Under the pieces are notes generated by a model. It did not search any database. It saw only the letters and a program-made list of their open reading frames with translations, and was not told the origin of the DNA. DNA of 64,000 nt from Mucor racemosus (taxonomy: Eukaryota; Mucoromycota; Mucoromycetes; Mucorales; Mucoraceae), in assembly GCA_027405735.1 (NCBI GenBank), contig JAPEHQ010000016.1, positions 1,195,309 through 1,259,308 of the forward strand, read 5' to 3'. Below are positions 37,381 through 49,380 of this stretch, piece by piece; within the stretch, counting starts at the first letter, position 1; every line of letters begins with the position of its first letter. The position numbers and the translations under genes were made by a program.

Positions 37381-37967
37381 ACAATCAATTTGTTACTACT
37401 CCTGTCAAGGTGTGAGTACCAATATCCTGCGAAATGCCCATTTAAAATAGTATGTAGTTTATGTATGGATTAGTTGCAATAAACGGTTGTAGTTCTTTAT
37501 CTAATTGATTTGCATAATTTACTTCTTGTCTTTTCAATGCAATAAAAATTTCTTTGAAGCAAGCATAGATCTTCGGGAGCTTTTGCATATACTGTATATA
37601 TGACATTCAACCAAAAAGCAGAACTGTCCTACATTCTTGTTTATTATTCGTATTACCATTGTGCTACATTCGATTCGATATGTAGAAAATCATGACACAT
37701 ACACTATACATTTCATCAATTAATAATCAGCTTGAATGCAGTAAAACTAACTTTCAAAGAAAAGTGATTTAAATCAACTTTAATTTTCAGAATGTATCAG
37801 TATTACAGGCAAAAAAGGCTTTGTTGTATTTGTTTAAAAATGCACGTATCACCTGGTGACGAAATATTTGATATTTGTAGTACCTGAAAGAAAAAGAAAA
37901 AGAAAGAAAAAAGTTAAATTTTTCTCCCTCTTGCTATTCCTTTCTTTGCTTTACTCGACTAAATAGC
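37381..37967. other. Intergenic, about 590 bp
   Basis: Promoter region of the Fab1-like gene. A purine-rich run (GAAAGAAAAAGAAAAAG type) lies at about 37886-37915, some 60 bp before the ATG. Confidence 0.5.
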
Positions 37968-40900
37968 ATGAAGGATATCAAAGTTGCTTTTTTGGCTCCC
38001 AAAGAAGAAACCAATATCATCAATACAGAAAAACGATTTTCAAAGCCTTTGCCAATTAAACCTTTACCAACTTCACCTACAACTTTGATTATTGATGATA
38101 CTTCACGAAACCATATTTCAAAACTACTAAACACTTGGTTAAACGACTTGAAGATCCCTATAAAACCGTGGGCTGATGTGCTAAACAAGATATCAATTGA
38201 TTTATATCAGAAATCGTTAAACAACACTGGAGAAAATAAGCAAATTTGCATAGAAACGCTTTCTGTGAATGCACCCAAAGATTCCAAATTTTTGATGAAT
38301 GTAATGCATGGAATGCCTATCAACGATGGTAATGAAATTATTTCTTCATGCAACATGTAATAATACTTTTTTATATACTGTATATAGGCGAGCATTCATT
38401 ACAGTTTCCGATTGGTGGAACTATTCGCATTTACGGGTTAAATCCAAATGATGAAACTTTCACAAAAACTTTAATGGACTTGTTACAAAGTCTCGTATAC
38501 TTGACCTATAGTCTTTATTTAGAAACTTATGTGATGCGAGATAGTCATGTGAAATCGGTCATATCAACAATATCAACGAACACAGGTGTTGGAACAAATA
38601 TTACTACTAACGAGAGTATCACAAAAACTAAACCAAATCAAATCAAGAAAAACAATGATTCGAATAGTTTTTTTGGTTGGTTTAAAAAATTAGCGCCAAC
38701 TAGTAGATATTTACCGCCAACACCACCTCCATCAATTGAAAGCGAAAAAACAACCAGAAGAAAAAGCAATCCATTAAACACTGTCAAACGAGGTTTATCA
38801 TTGAATAATTTGAGTAAAAGACTACAACAATCAACAGCAACAACAGCAGTAGATCAATTTCAATTTAATTTTGATACAGTAAAAGAAGGCGATCCCCATC
38901 GGTTCTGCAAATTAAAAAGAAATATTGAATTTGCATTAATTTCATCCTCCCCTGAATGTCATTTTCCATACCCAAATTTACTCAACAGACTTGAAATAGA
39001 AGAAGATATGATGATTGAGCAGAAAAGAAGCCTCATGTTACAAGAAGATACAACAACACCAGTTACAGAAAGTACAAGATCATCATTTAAACAACAACAA
39101 AGACGTAGATCTTCACTAATATCTTCATATTCTCAATCAATGAAAGGAACCACAATTGTCCCTGAAGTACAGTTACCTCAATCAATCACTGCATATTCTT
39201 CCATACGAATACCTACATTATTAGCTGATAGTAGAAAAGGTTTAGAACATCTGCTACTAGATACGACATCATTGAACAGCTTTAAGCAACATCAAAGTAT
39301 CACAATTGGCTTTACTTGTTATCCGGTTGGATGCCCTGATCGTCCTTGTTTGGGGCCAATCATGAGTAAAATTGATTATTTTCGATACGAATCACCAGTT
39401 GATAGTACAACAACTATATTCCCCAGAATTGATCAGTCATTAGGCAGCACAATCCATCATTGGTTCAATCAAAGTCAATCTTCTTGTCAACTTCACATTG
39501 ATGAACAAACACAGTTTATACCAGGTTTATTAGCAGAAACTCCTTCTGCACTTAATACTGCTCGTAGGCCAGATACTCTAAATCAAGAAAAACAATCAGA
39601 ATCTTCTATATACACATTGGCAACTCCTCTTCTTTCTTCTTCCAGATCGTCTACAATGCTCAATAATAGGCAGTGCAGCAAGTTTCATGGATGCCATCAG
39701 CCTTTAATCGATCATATTTTCAGCTTTACACATGGCATTAGTAAAATCAATGTTTATGCCAGCACCGAGTCGACCTGCATCATACACAATAAAGACAAAA
39801 TAATCACTTGGCTTGTTTGTAGCGTATGTGATGCCAGGACTACACCGATTATTCTAAGCGATGAAGCAGCTTCCTTTTCTTTTGCAAAGTATCTAGAACT
39901 TTTATTTTATAGTTCAAAATTGGCATTACCCGAGCCATTTTGCATGCACTCCGCTAGCGAAAATCCCGCAAACAATACAAAATCAATGATTAGCCGATGC
40001 TTTCTTTACAACGGTATTGCATTCAAATTTATATATGAAGATGCAAAGTATTATGAGCTTCGAGTGCCTCGCATACAAATTGCTCCTGAAGCATTAGTAA
40101 GTGATAAACTTACATTTGTCGCACCAAGAGTGGGCATGTCTACATTGATCGAATGGAAACATAAAAGTGCAGAGCGAGATGTTGATCTATTCTTTCAATC
40201 AATCCGTGCACATTTGGATTTACTCAATCATTACACTATTGCAGAAAGTAGAAGAAAAATACGCAGCCTTGGAAATGATGCATCTCTTACAAAACAACAA
40301 TTTCAATCAGAATCAAAAGCACTGGATTTAGAGATCAGAGCATTGAGCAAAAGATTGGATGCAGATCATCAGGCCATGTTGTATGCATTATCAGATACTA
40401 GCTTGAATGAGCTCAATGATTTTAGAAGATATTTTGCTATACAATCTGAATCTATTATTCAATATTTGACAGAGTGGCAAGACCACAAATGTGACGAAGT
40501 AACAGATAGATGTGGTTGGGATAGTCCAGATTACATTTCCCAGAAAACAGTGCATTGTTTTCCAGGCTCCTCTGTACTTGTAAGAGAAGAAGAACCTACA
40601 TCTATTATTGCCTACACTTTAAGTTCAAATGAATATATACAAGAAATCTTGCATGATGAAGGTGCAGCATATAGCGATAATGCTACAAGCAGCAGTAAAA
40701 ATCCCTCAATTCCAAGTTTATCGTCAACAAACACAACTGAATCAAGTAGAACTACAGGTGAACATCCTCCTCCACCAATGCCGAATTCCGTGAAAAAGAA
40801 GTTACCGCAACTTCCAAACATAATTGATGGTTATTATTCGTCTATTGAACGAAAATACATATCACCATCAACAGGAGCGACATCTGAAACAGCGTCATTT

Positions 40901-42515
40901 CGTACCATGATCACTGAAGTAGTTAAATCAAGCGTTGTAGAAGTAAGCATCACCAATTCAAAACGAATTGAAGACCTTAAAGCAAGATTATCGCCCTGGA
41001 CAAAAAAGCAAGAAGAAACCAAACTAGAAAATGCTTATGAAGGTGCTGATTTGAAACGAAATCTCACAGAGCGTACACTGAAACCTCTTGCTGCTATTCA
41101 ACAGCAGGAAGAAACTAGAGAAGTAAAAGTAGCATCTTATTTCTACGAAAATATAGATCAACAACCAGTAAATAGCAAAAGAATAATTAGTCCTCATATC
41201 AAACATAGTAAGTTTTGGTTATACTTATCAGGATAAAAGGTTCAAATATATTAAAAAAAAAAAAACCTGTAGAATTCGTTCATGAAGGAATTGAATTTAC
41301 ATGCATTGTATATTACGCCAAGGAGTTTGAAATGCTTCGTAGGCAGTGCAACATTAATCAATTAATGATAGAATCACTATGTCGATGTCAAACATGGACA
41401 GCAAGTGGAGGTAAAAGTAAAAGTCATTTCTACAAAACACAAGGTATTCTTACATTTTTAGCTTGAATTTGATAATCTTTATTAACAAAATATACATAAA
41501 TTAGATGATCGATTTATAATTAAAGAAATGATGAATGCATGGAATGTAGCCGAAAAGGACGCATTTCTAAAATTTGCACCTAAATATTTCGAGCATGTAA
41601 AGAAATCTGCTAATGTAAGCATTATAAAATATAATAATATTTATACAAAATCTCACGGCATATATTACAAAAATCAGGAACCATCTGTATTGGCAAAAAT
41701 ATTTGGATTTTTTACTATTCGAATCAAAAATGCAACCGATAAAAAATCGATATTGAATTTAGATGTACTTGTTATGGAACATTTGTTTTTTAACCAAAAT
41801 ATTATCAAGGTATCTATACATCTTCATATGATTTAGCAAATTGAGAATTTTAATCGCTTATATATTTATAACATGTTAGAGGTTTGATTTCAAGGGAATA
41901 CAAGATCGACATGTGGAAGAGTTCCGCAAACAGCAAAATGATACTACATTGTGGGACGGAGATTGGGTGAATGGTAACACTTAACCAGGGCGTAAAAAAA
42001 AAACCTTGGGCAATAATACTAACAAATCTACATGCAGAATATAGGACAAGGTTACCTGTACATGAGCAATCGAAATCAACCATGGAATTGGCTATTTTGA
42101 ATGACACTGAATTTTTATCAAAATGTAACATTATGGACTATTCATTGCTCGTTGGAATAGATCACGACAATTATGAAATGACAGTTGGCATTGTTGGTAA
42201 TATAAAATGGCATGATTTTATTTAATTCAAATTGACGTGATTATTTCAGATTTTATTGGTGCTTACACTTGGTATAAAAAGTTGGAGTCGAAGAGTAAAT
42301 CAACTTTACAACCACGAAAAGAAGTTACTGTGGTTCCTCCAGATCAATACAAGATTAGGTTTTGTAGAGAAGTTTGCGATTACTTTATAGCAGTACCAGG
42401 CAAGTGAATTTTATTATATCAATAATTATACATGCTAAATACAAATATTTACATTTGTTTAGGTAAATTTGACCTTGTCTTACCTTCAAAATGTTTACCG
42501 AGTTTATTGATATAA
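37968..42515 (+). CDS. Fab1/PIKfyve-like phosphatidylinositol phosphate kinase, no FYVE domain
   Basis: Nine exons: 37968-38328, 38388-41207, 41273-41443, 41505-41614, 41678-41809, 41880-41973, 42038-42196, 42250-42399 and 42463-42515, encoding 1349 residues. A Cys/His-rich middle (about 420-700; GFTCYPVGCPDRPC, CSKFHGCHQPLIDH, WLVCSVCDARTTPIILSDEA, SFAKYLELLFY) matches the conserved region before the kinase in Fab1. The C-terminal PIP-kinase domain has the G-loop SGGKSKSHFYK, K1124 in RFIIKEM, FDFKGI (usually DLKGS) at 1200-1205, MDYSLLVG with D1263 and VDF with D1283. So the main catalytic residues are present. Fab1 makes PI(3,5)P2 on vacuole and endosome membranes. No FYVE and no clear chaperonin-like domain are seen, and the protein is much shorter than typical Fab1, so it may be a paralogue. 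The last intron is GC-AG. Confidence 0.85.
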
Positions 42516-43079
42516 ATAAAAAAATTATTGTACTAGTATACAACTTTTTTGAAAAAAAAAAAAAGAAAAGAAAAAAAACGGAGATGATCTATACGAGCGT
42601 AATTGTTACTTTAAACATGTATCTTCCTCCTTTAATTATGAATCCTATATTTATAAAATACTGTGGACGTATTGACAGTCTGTAAAAGCTAAAGAAAGAG
42701 AGATGCAATCGGGCTTTCAATTATCAATTGCCACGTTCTTTTTGCTAAATGTTTCACCAATGCCCTTTGTTAAATGCTGCTTATCTGCCCCTTTATTTTA
42801 TCTTTCAACTCCTTGTATTTCTATTGTATTAAAAGTCAAGCAAGATTCAATTGAATTTGTCATGATAAAAAGTGTGTTTGATTGGGTATTTTTAAGCAAA
42901 TCAAATGACATGAGGCCATGAATTTAAAAAATCCAAGAAGCGAAATTACAATTTTTTTTTTTTTTTTTGTGTTCCTTTAGCTTGTAAAAAATAGATTACA
43001 ACATCGACCTATTTTTCTTTCTTTTATCACCCTTTATATATATATATATATATATACACACATAGAAAATAAATCTAAT
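42516..43079. other. Intergenic, 564 bp
   Basis: 3' region of the Fab1-like gene and promoter of the RasGEF gene. An A-rich run lies at 42552-42580, a T-run at 42952-42970 and a (TA)n run at about 43035-43056 just before the ATG at 43080. Confidence 0.5.
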
Positions 43080-46000
43080 ATGGCTACAACAGCCAAATTT
43101 CCAAAGATTATTTGTAGAGTCAAGGCATTGTATGCTTTTTCATCAACAGAAAAATCATCGTTATCTTTTGAGAAAGGTGAATTCATTGAAGTCCTCTCAC
43201 AGCTAGATTCAGGCTGGTGGGATGGTTGGTGCAAAGGCAACCGAGGTTGGTTCCCTAGCAACTATGTTCAAATTGTTCAAGTAAACCCAGATTCAGTGCA
43301 GGGCATGCATCAAGATAATAAAATCACAAAAAACAATAAAACATTTACAAATCAAAGAACTACTACAACAACAGATGTCAGTGACATTGATACTGATATT
43401 TACGCTGATAATGAAGAAGAAGATGACAGCGATGATGATAGTGAAGAAGAAGCACGGACAATAAATTTAATTAGAAATATAAATATGGGTCAACATCCAA
43501 CAAGCAATTTACCAACTACCCCACAACAAAATCGACATTCACATCACAGAAAAAAGAATTCATATATACACAATAATTCTGCTCAATCGGCTACTCATTA
43601 TTTACACAAAATTATTCAACAGCAAGACGAAGAGCAGGAATCGAGTTTACCCGAGGGTTGGACCCTTCAGATAGCTGATGATGGCCTCACTAAATTTTAT
43701 TTCAATCAACAGACAGGTGGTTTACGATGGAACCATCCTAGTATTTTAGACTCCGAAGATGAAAATGAAAATAGCAGTAATGATGATGAATATTCCAATT
43801 CCTCCTTACCACCACCTCCTATCAATACCCGTCGATATTCCACGGAAAGCTCATCAACACAGTTAGAGAATTTTGATGACTACAGTGATTTTGGAAAGCA
43901 AAAAGTAAAGAAAATTATACCAACTAGCCAATTACCTGAATCGCCGGTTTCATCTGCAGAACATGTCAATGTAAGGGGGTTTTATATGTTGTGTATATTA
44001 AGGATCACTGATTAATCCATTGAAAATTTTAGTTGATGCAATATTGGACAAAGCGTACTACACCTCAAGGAAAAGTGTACTATGGTAACTCGATAACTCA
44101 CGAAACAACGTGGGATTTTGATGATATTAATCCGGCTAATGGTCGATTGGTAAGTATTAGCAAATGTTTTATTTTATTTTATTTTATTTTTTGTATGCAA
44201 AATGTCTGAAATAAGAACATCTAGAAACATAGCAATGCTGAGAAAAGCAATACAGAGCAAGGAGAAAGCACAATTGATAGCAAACCGTCGAGAGAAAATT
44301 CTCTATTCATGAATACTACAGATGACGATATGCCAATGACTTGGAAGAGTGTAGCCATTGAAATTGCACAATCAGTGCAAGATCTCAATAATTCAGTTGT
44401 ACAAGGTCAAGATTCTGATATCTTTAGACAAAAGATTGTAGTTGTCGTAGATGCAGTTCGACATATGTTGTATTCATCACGTTCCATGGATAAGGATGCT
44501 ACACATTTACAAGATGCTGAAGTTAAAGAACCCTTGCGTATTGTCTTGTCGACATTGGCCAAACTAATTTTATCTGCCAAAGTAATCAACGACTCAAATA
44601 TAGATATCAACAGTAAAGTACAAAGAGATGCAGCTGATGTATTAAATGCTGTTAGAAGATTTGTATTGGTGTGTCAAAACAAGAATATCAAAATTGAACA
44701 AACCAATCCTAGATTTGTTGTACTTGATATTCCATCAGAAACCGATGAAGAAGGCACCACAGTAGCAAATAGAAGAAAAAGTAGTACAACTTCTTCAGCT
44801 AATCCACAGCAATCCAAGGCTAAATATCCCCTGAATCAAGATTTAATTGTTAGTCTTCAAACTCACGCCAAACAAATTGTTGGCTCAACAGATGCACTGT
44901 GCAAAGCATCAGCATATATTTATACATTAGAACAACAACAAGGAACTACTACAGAAAAGGATGATTTACCAACAAATGAAGAGCAATACTATATACTAGA
45001 TCAAAGAGCAAGATCAAATGTTATTTTATTATTTCAAAATCTATCATCACAAATTGGGAATTACCTTGCTATTTTAAACGATATTGATATCAGTCATGTA
45101 GATGCTGCTCAAATTCAATCATTACCTGAATTCCGTAGCAATAAGCAAAAGTTATACAACTCGATTGGTTTGCTATTCAGTGCAGTTCAAACTTTGACAG
45201 ATACCCAAAATGATTTGACAACATCTATAACATCGATAGAAGAAATTGTAGCAGCTGTAGAAGATTCAATTGAAGGTATTTTCTCTAATATCGTACAAAT
45301 GGTGGGAGAAAGAAAGATTTGGTTGATGCGAAATGGTGATATGAATAGCAATGATCAAGGACCACGATCACCAGTACATACTTATTTTGATAGTGAAAAT
45401 AAAAAGAGTGTGCCACATCGAGGAAGTACAAATAACAATGAAACGACATCTGCTGATAGTAATACACCAGTGGATACATAAAGCACACCATTATTATCTC
45501 GAATGTATAACAGACAAAATAGTCAATCAAATTCTCAAGATCTTCAACCACCACCACAACAACAGCAATCATCACATAGGCCATCTATTACTACATCAAA
45601 TGCACCTACTTCAACTTTAACTAGACCTTCAGAAAACAAGGCTTTAAAACGACAATTTAGCTTTGGCCATGGCCCTAATTCTCAAGAAGATAAATCCCAA
45701 TTTTGGTATTTGGGTTATGATTATGCTGAAGGCGATGTCGAATTCACCCAGGAAAAAACTGTTAAAGGTGGTACACTTCGAGCACTTGTTGAGCGTTTAA
45801 CACTTCATGATTTTATTGGTAAAGAATGCTTTGATCTACATTTAAAAATACAGAGATACTAAAGGTTTTTTTAGATATGAGTTTTATCGCCAATTTCTTA
45901 TTGACCTATAGATCATTTTGTACAACTGAAGAATTTGTTGAATTACTACAAGAACGTTATAATTTAGCACCACCAGAAGAACTAACCCCTGATGAACTTG

Positions 46001-47144
46001 AGATTTGGACAGATAAAAAGCAAAAGCTTGTTCGTCTTCGGTAAGAGATTTAACCTCAAAAACTCTTTATTATGATATTAATCATCTTTTAGTGTGTTCA
46101 ACGTTATGAAGAATTGGTTAGAAAACTATTATAACGACGAAGATGAATTCATTTTAAACAAATTACAATTCTTTGCAAACACAGTTATTTGTGATTCATC
46201 ATCATTTTCTGCTGAACAATTAAATCGATTAATTAGAAAAAGAAGAGAATTGGATGCAAATGGCGGTGGTTTGAAGAAATTGATTCCAAATACCATGTAT
46301 GGACCTATGCCTATTGTACCAAAAAATATGCAACACATTCGTCTTTTAGACACTGATCCAACAGAGTTGGCTCGTCAATTGACTATTATGGATTTCAAAC
46401 TATATAGTAGCATTCGACCTATTGAATGTTTAGGTAAGGCATGGTCAAGAGATGGTGCTGATAATGCTGTAAATGTGAAACAATCAATTGACTATTGTAA
46501 TCGTTTAACATCTTGGGTCACTGGAAGTATTTTGAATAATAAAGAAGCCAAGAAGCGAGTTGTGGTCATCAAGCATTGGTCACAAGTTGCTAATGTAAGT
46601 ATTTTATTCATATAAACAGAGATCACTGGACTAACACATTGACCCCAAATAGCGTTGTTTGGAAATGAACAATTATAACACATGTATGGCAATTCTTTCC
46701 GCTTTTGATAATAGTGCAATTGGTAGACTTAAGAAGACTTGGGAGCTTGTTAGTAGTCGTACAAGTCAATCACTCGCTCATATTAGAAAATTAATGGGGT
46801 CAAATCGTAATTTTACAGAATATCGTGAAATGATTCATTCTGTAAATCCTCCTTGTATCCCATTTTTGGGTATTTATTTACAAGATTTAACATTTATTGA
46901 AGATGGTAATCCTGATGTTTTAAAGAAATCTGTTAACTTGATCAATTTTGCCAAACAACAAAAGGCTGCAGAAGTAATTCGTGAAATCAAGCAGTTCCAA
47001 TCACCACCTTATATCTATCAGATCGTACCTGAAATTCAAGATTATATCAATTTTCAATTAGAAACAAGTCGAGATGTTGATTTCTTGTATGAAAGAAGTT
47101 TAGAACTTGAACCAAGAGTAGTCAATACCGATAATACTGTATAA
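43080..47144 (+). CDS. CDC25: Cdc25-type Ras guanine nucleotide exchange factor (SH3-WW-REM-RasGEF), in-frame TAA
   Basis: Six exons: 43080-43970, 44033-44149, 44225-45818, 45875-46040, 46093-46594 and 46653-47144; 1253 codons. Order: SH3 (about 8-66, ALYAFSS...GWWDGWCKGNRGWFPSNYV), WW (190-222, LPEGWTL...GLRWNHP), a second WW-like unit (298-330, YYGNSITHETTWDF), a helical region, RasGEF N-terminal module (from about 820) and the catalytic RasGEF domain (about 1005-1240, ELARQLTIMDFKLYSSI, NPPCIPFLGIYLQDLTFIEDG). It would load Ras with GTP upstream of cAMP signalling. Codon 755 (45479-45481) is TAA, yet the same frame continues directly downstream. This is a nonsense change, an assembly error, or hidden by an unrecognised intron; an 81-nt candidate runs from GTAATA (45457) to CTCAAG (about 45537) and restores the frame. 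Two separate genes are less likely. Confidence 0.87.
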
Positions 47145-47301
47145 ATAAATATATATATATATATATAAATCTAAACAAATTGAAAATCAAGACATTCTAA
47201 GATAAAAACTCGGTGTTTGACCATATATGGAGAACAAAAGAACACACTTTACATGTATAAAAAGAATTGAGCGTATTGCTGTAATACAAACATAATCAAA
47301 C

Positions 47302-49260
47302 ATGCTTTCTCCTTCTTCCTCTACTTTCAACACTATAAGTGATTCTATAAACTTGTCTAAATTATTGCCAACAACAGATAAAAATAAGCTTTATTGGAGT
47401 ATCATTTTGTCTGCAGTAGGTACTTCTTATGTGGTCAAATCATTTTGGCGGGTATTTGTAGTTCCCAAACATTTGGCTCATATTCCAAAAGTAAATTCAT
47501 TACCATGGTTCTGGAGTATTCTCAAGGGTGAAAGTCATGATGTTAGAATGAAGAAATTGATGTTGCCTACCATTAATCAATATGGTCTTTGCTTGAAATA
47601 CATTCTTGGTAGATGGACATTGACTGTAGGTGATCCAATTTTACTGCAAATTCTTTTAAAGGATGTTTATACATATCCTAAAGAGAAAATTTCAATGGAT
47701 CCTGTAAGTATACATTTAAATATCTGTACATTTGACACTTATTAACAGAAATATATAGGATCTTATATTGACAAATCAAGAACCAAACATGGGAAATGCC
47801 AATGGTCAAGATTGGAAAAGACAGCGTAGTGTAGCAAACCCCGTTTTCCATAGAGCCATGCCTATTGAGGTTTTTGGTCAAATCACAAAGCGTATGTTTG
47901 AATCGATGGATAAACAAAATAGTGGAGGCATTATTGATATGGCTGATTATATGAGAAGGTGTGTATTTTATGTATATAATGGGAGCATTTATTTATAATG
48001 ATGAGTTATATAGATATGCTCTTGATTGCCTTGGTCTTGGTATTTTCGTAAGTTTATATAGATCTCCTTAATATCAACACATATTCATTATACATGTTAA
48101 TTATCATAGAATTTTGATATGGAGGCTGTAACTGACTCAACCTCGCCTTATGCTACGTTGTATAAAGAAGCTTTTAGTAAGTTACTTATAAATCAACTTG
48201 ATTTCCATTGCTTTTATCTTACTATTTTGCATTCTCTATAGGTATTGTAAGGGACCCATTTGTTTATTTATTCCCTGCATATACTCGTATTCCATCCAAG
48301 TACATTCCGTACCGTAATAGAGCTCGTAAAGCAAATGAAAACCTCCGTAAAATATTATCAGATATTATTATTGATCGAAAGCGTACAGTTCATGAAAATA
48401 ATTTGGTCTTGACTGATGATATGGACTTGGGTAACGTTGAAGTACCTGACTTGCTCACATTGATGATTATGGCTGCAGAAGATGGACATGTACCAAATAC
48501 TTCATATTTGACTGATGGTGAGTTAGTTTCTAATCTTGCTGTGTTTTTTGTTGCTGGTAAGTTATAATTACTATTGAACAATGCAAGTATTCATTATCTT
48601 TTTAGGCCACGAAACTACTGCTAGCGCAACTGCTTCTTTCATGTATTATCTTGCTGCTAATCCTGAAATTCAAGATAAAGCTCGTCAAGAAGTACTACAT
48701 GTCATGGGTGATTCTCCAGAAGATGTTATTCCCAATAGAGAAGAATTGAAGCAAATGGAGTATCTAGATAATTGTATCCATGAAACTATGAGAATAAATC
48801 CTCCAACATCTGGTAATTTACCCAGAATTGTAACTAAAGATACAAATCTAGGAGGCTTTTTTGTGCCCAAAGAAACTCGTATTTCCATTGTAAGTCGTTT
48901 ATTTGATTGCACAATTACAAGATACTTACTGTAGTATAATAGGAGCTTTATAGTGTACATCATATTGCAAAGTATTGGGATCATCCCGAAGTATTTAACC
49001 CAGATAGGTTCAACAAAAAGAGTACTAGTTTCCGCAAAGATGCTATTTGGATGCCATTTGGTTATGGCCCTCGTACATGTATTGGTCAAAACTTTAGTTT
49101 ATCTGAACAAAGAGTAGTTCAGGCAATGATGTTGAAAAGATATAATTGGACACTAGCACCAAACAGTGAACATGAACATGGTTTAAAAAATGCGAATGGA
49201 GGAGGTATTGGTTTATTAGGCCCTGAATCATTAAAGATCAAATTAACTAGAAGATATTGA
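47302..49260 (+). CDS. Cytochrome P450 monooxygenase
   Basis: Seven exons: 47302-47703, 47759-47958, 48014-48047, 48110-48176, 48242-48556, 48606-48889 and 48943-49260, encoding 539 residues. A hydrophobic N-terminal anchor (about 28-48) suggests ER membrane. The I-helix oxygen-binding motif AGHETT is at 339-344, the K-helix ExxR at E399-R402 and the heme-binding loop FGYGPRTCIG has C480 as thiolate ligand. The 34-nt third exon is unusually short. Substrate is unknown; the overall style (long-chain, CYP4/CYP5xx-like with GYGPRTCIG) is widespread in fungi. It starts 157 bp after the RasGEF stop and converges on the RRM gene. Confidence 0.93.
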
Positions 49261-49269
49261 GATGCTTGT

Positions 49270-49339
49270 ATTATTATTATTATATTATTATTATTATATT
49301 ATTATTATTATATTATTATTATTATTATTATTATTATTA
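49270..49339. repeat. (ATT)n microsatellite
   Basis: About 70 bp of ATT units with periodic loss of one base, directly after the P450 stop and before the RRM gene's stop (49381). It lies in the shared 3' region of two convergent genes. Confidence 0.9.
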
Positions 49340-49380
49340 GTGTAATTTACTTTGTTTATATATATTTTATAATAAAGATC

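Noticed and set aside
41208..41239. A 32-nt intron in the Fab1-like gene using the AG at 41239
   Set aside because: It keeps the frame, but the longer 65-nt intron ending at 41272 also does. That fits the usual intron size here and gives a better kinase-domain start (KFVHEGIEF).
45503..47144. RasGEF as a separate gene starting at ATG 45503
   Set aside because: The SH3-WW half and the RasGEF half are in the same frame only 21 bases apart, and together give the standard Cdc25 architecture. Kept as an alternative in the findings only.
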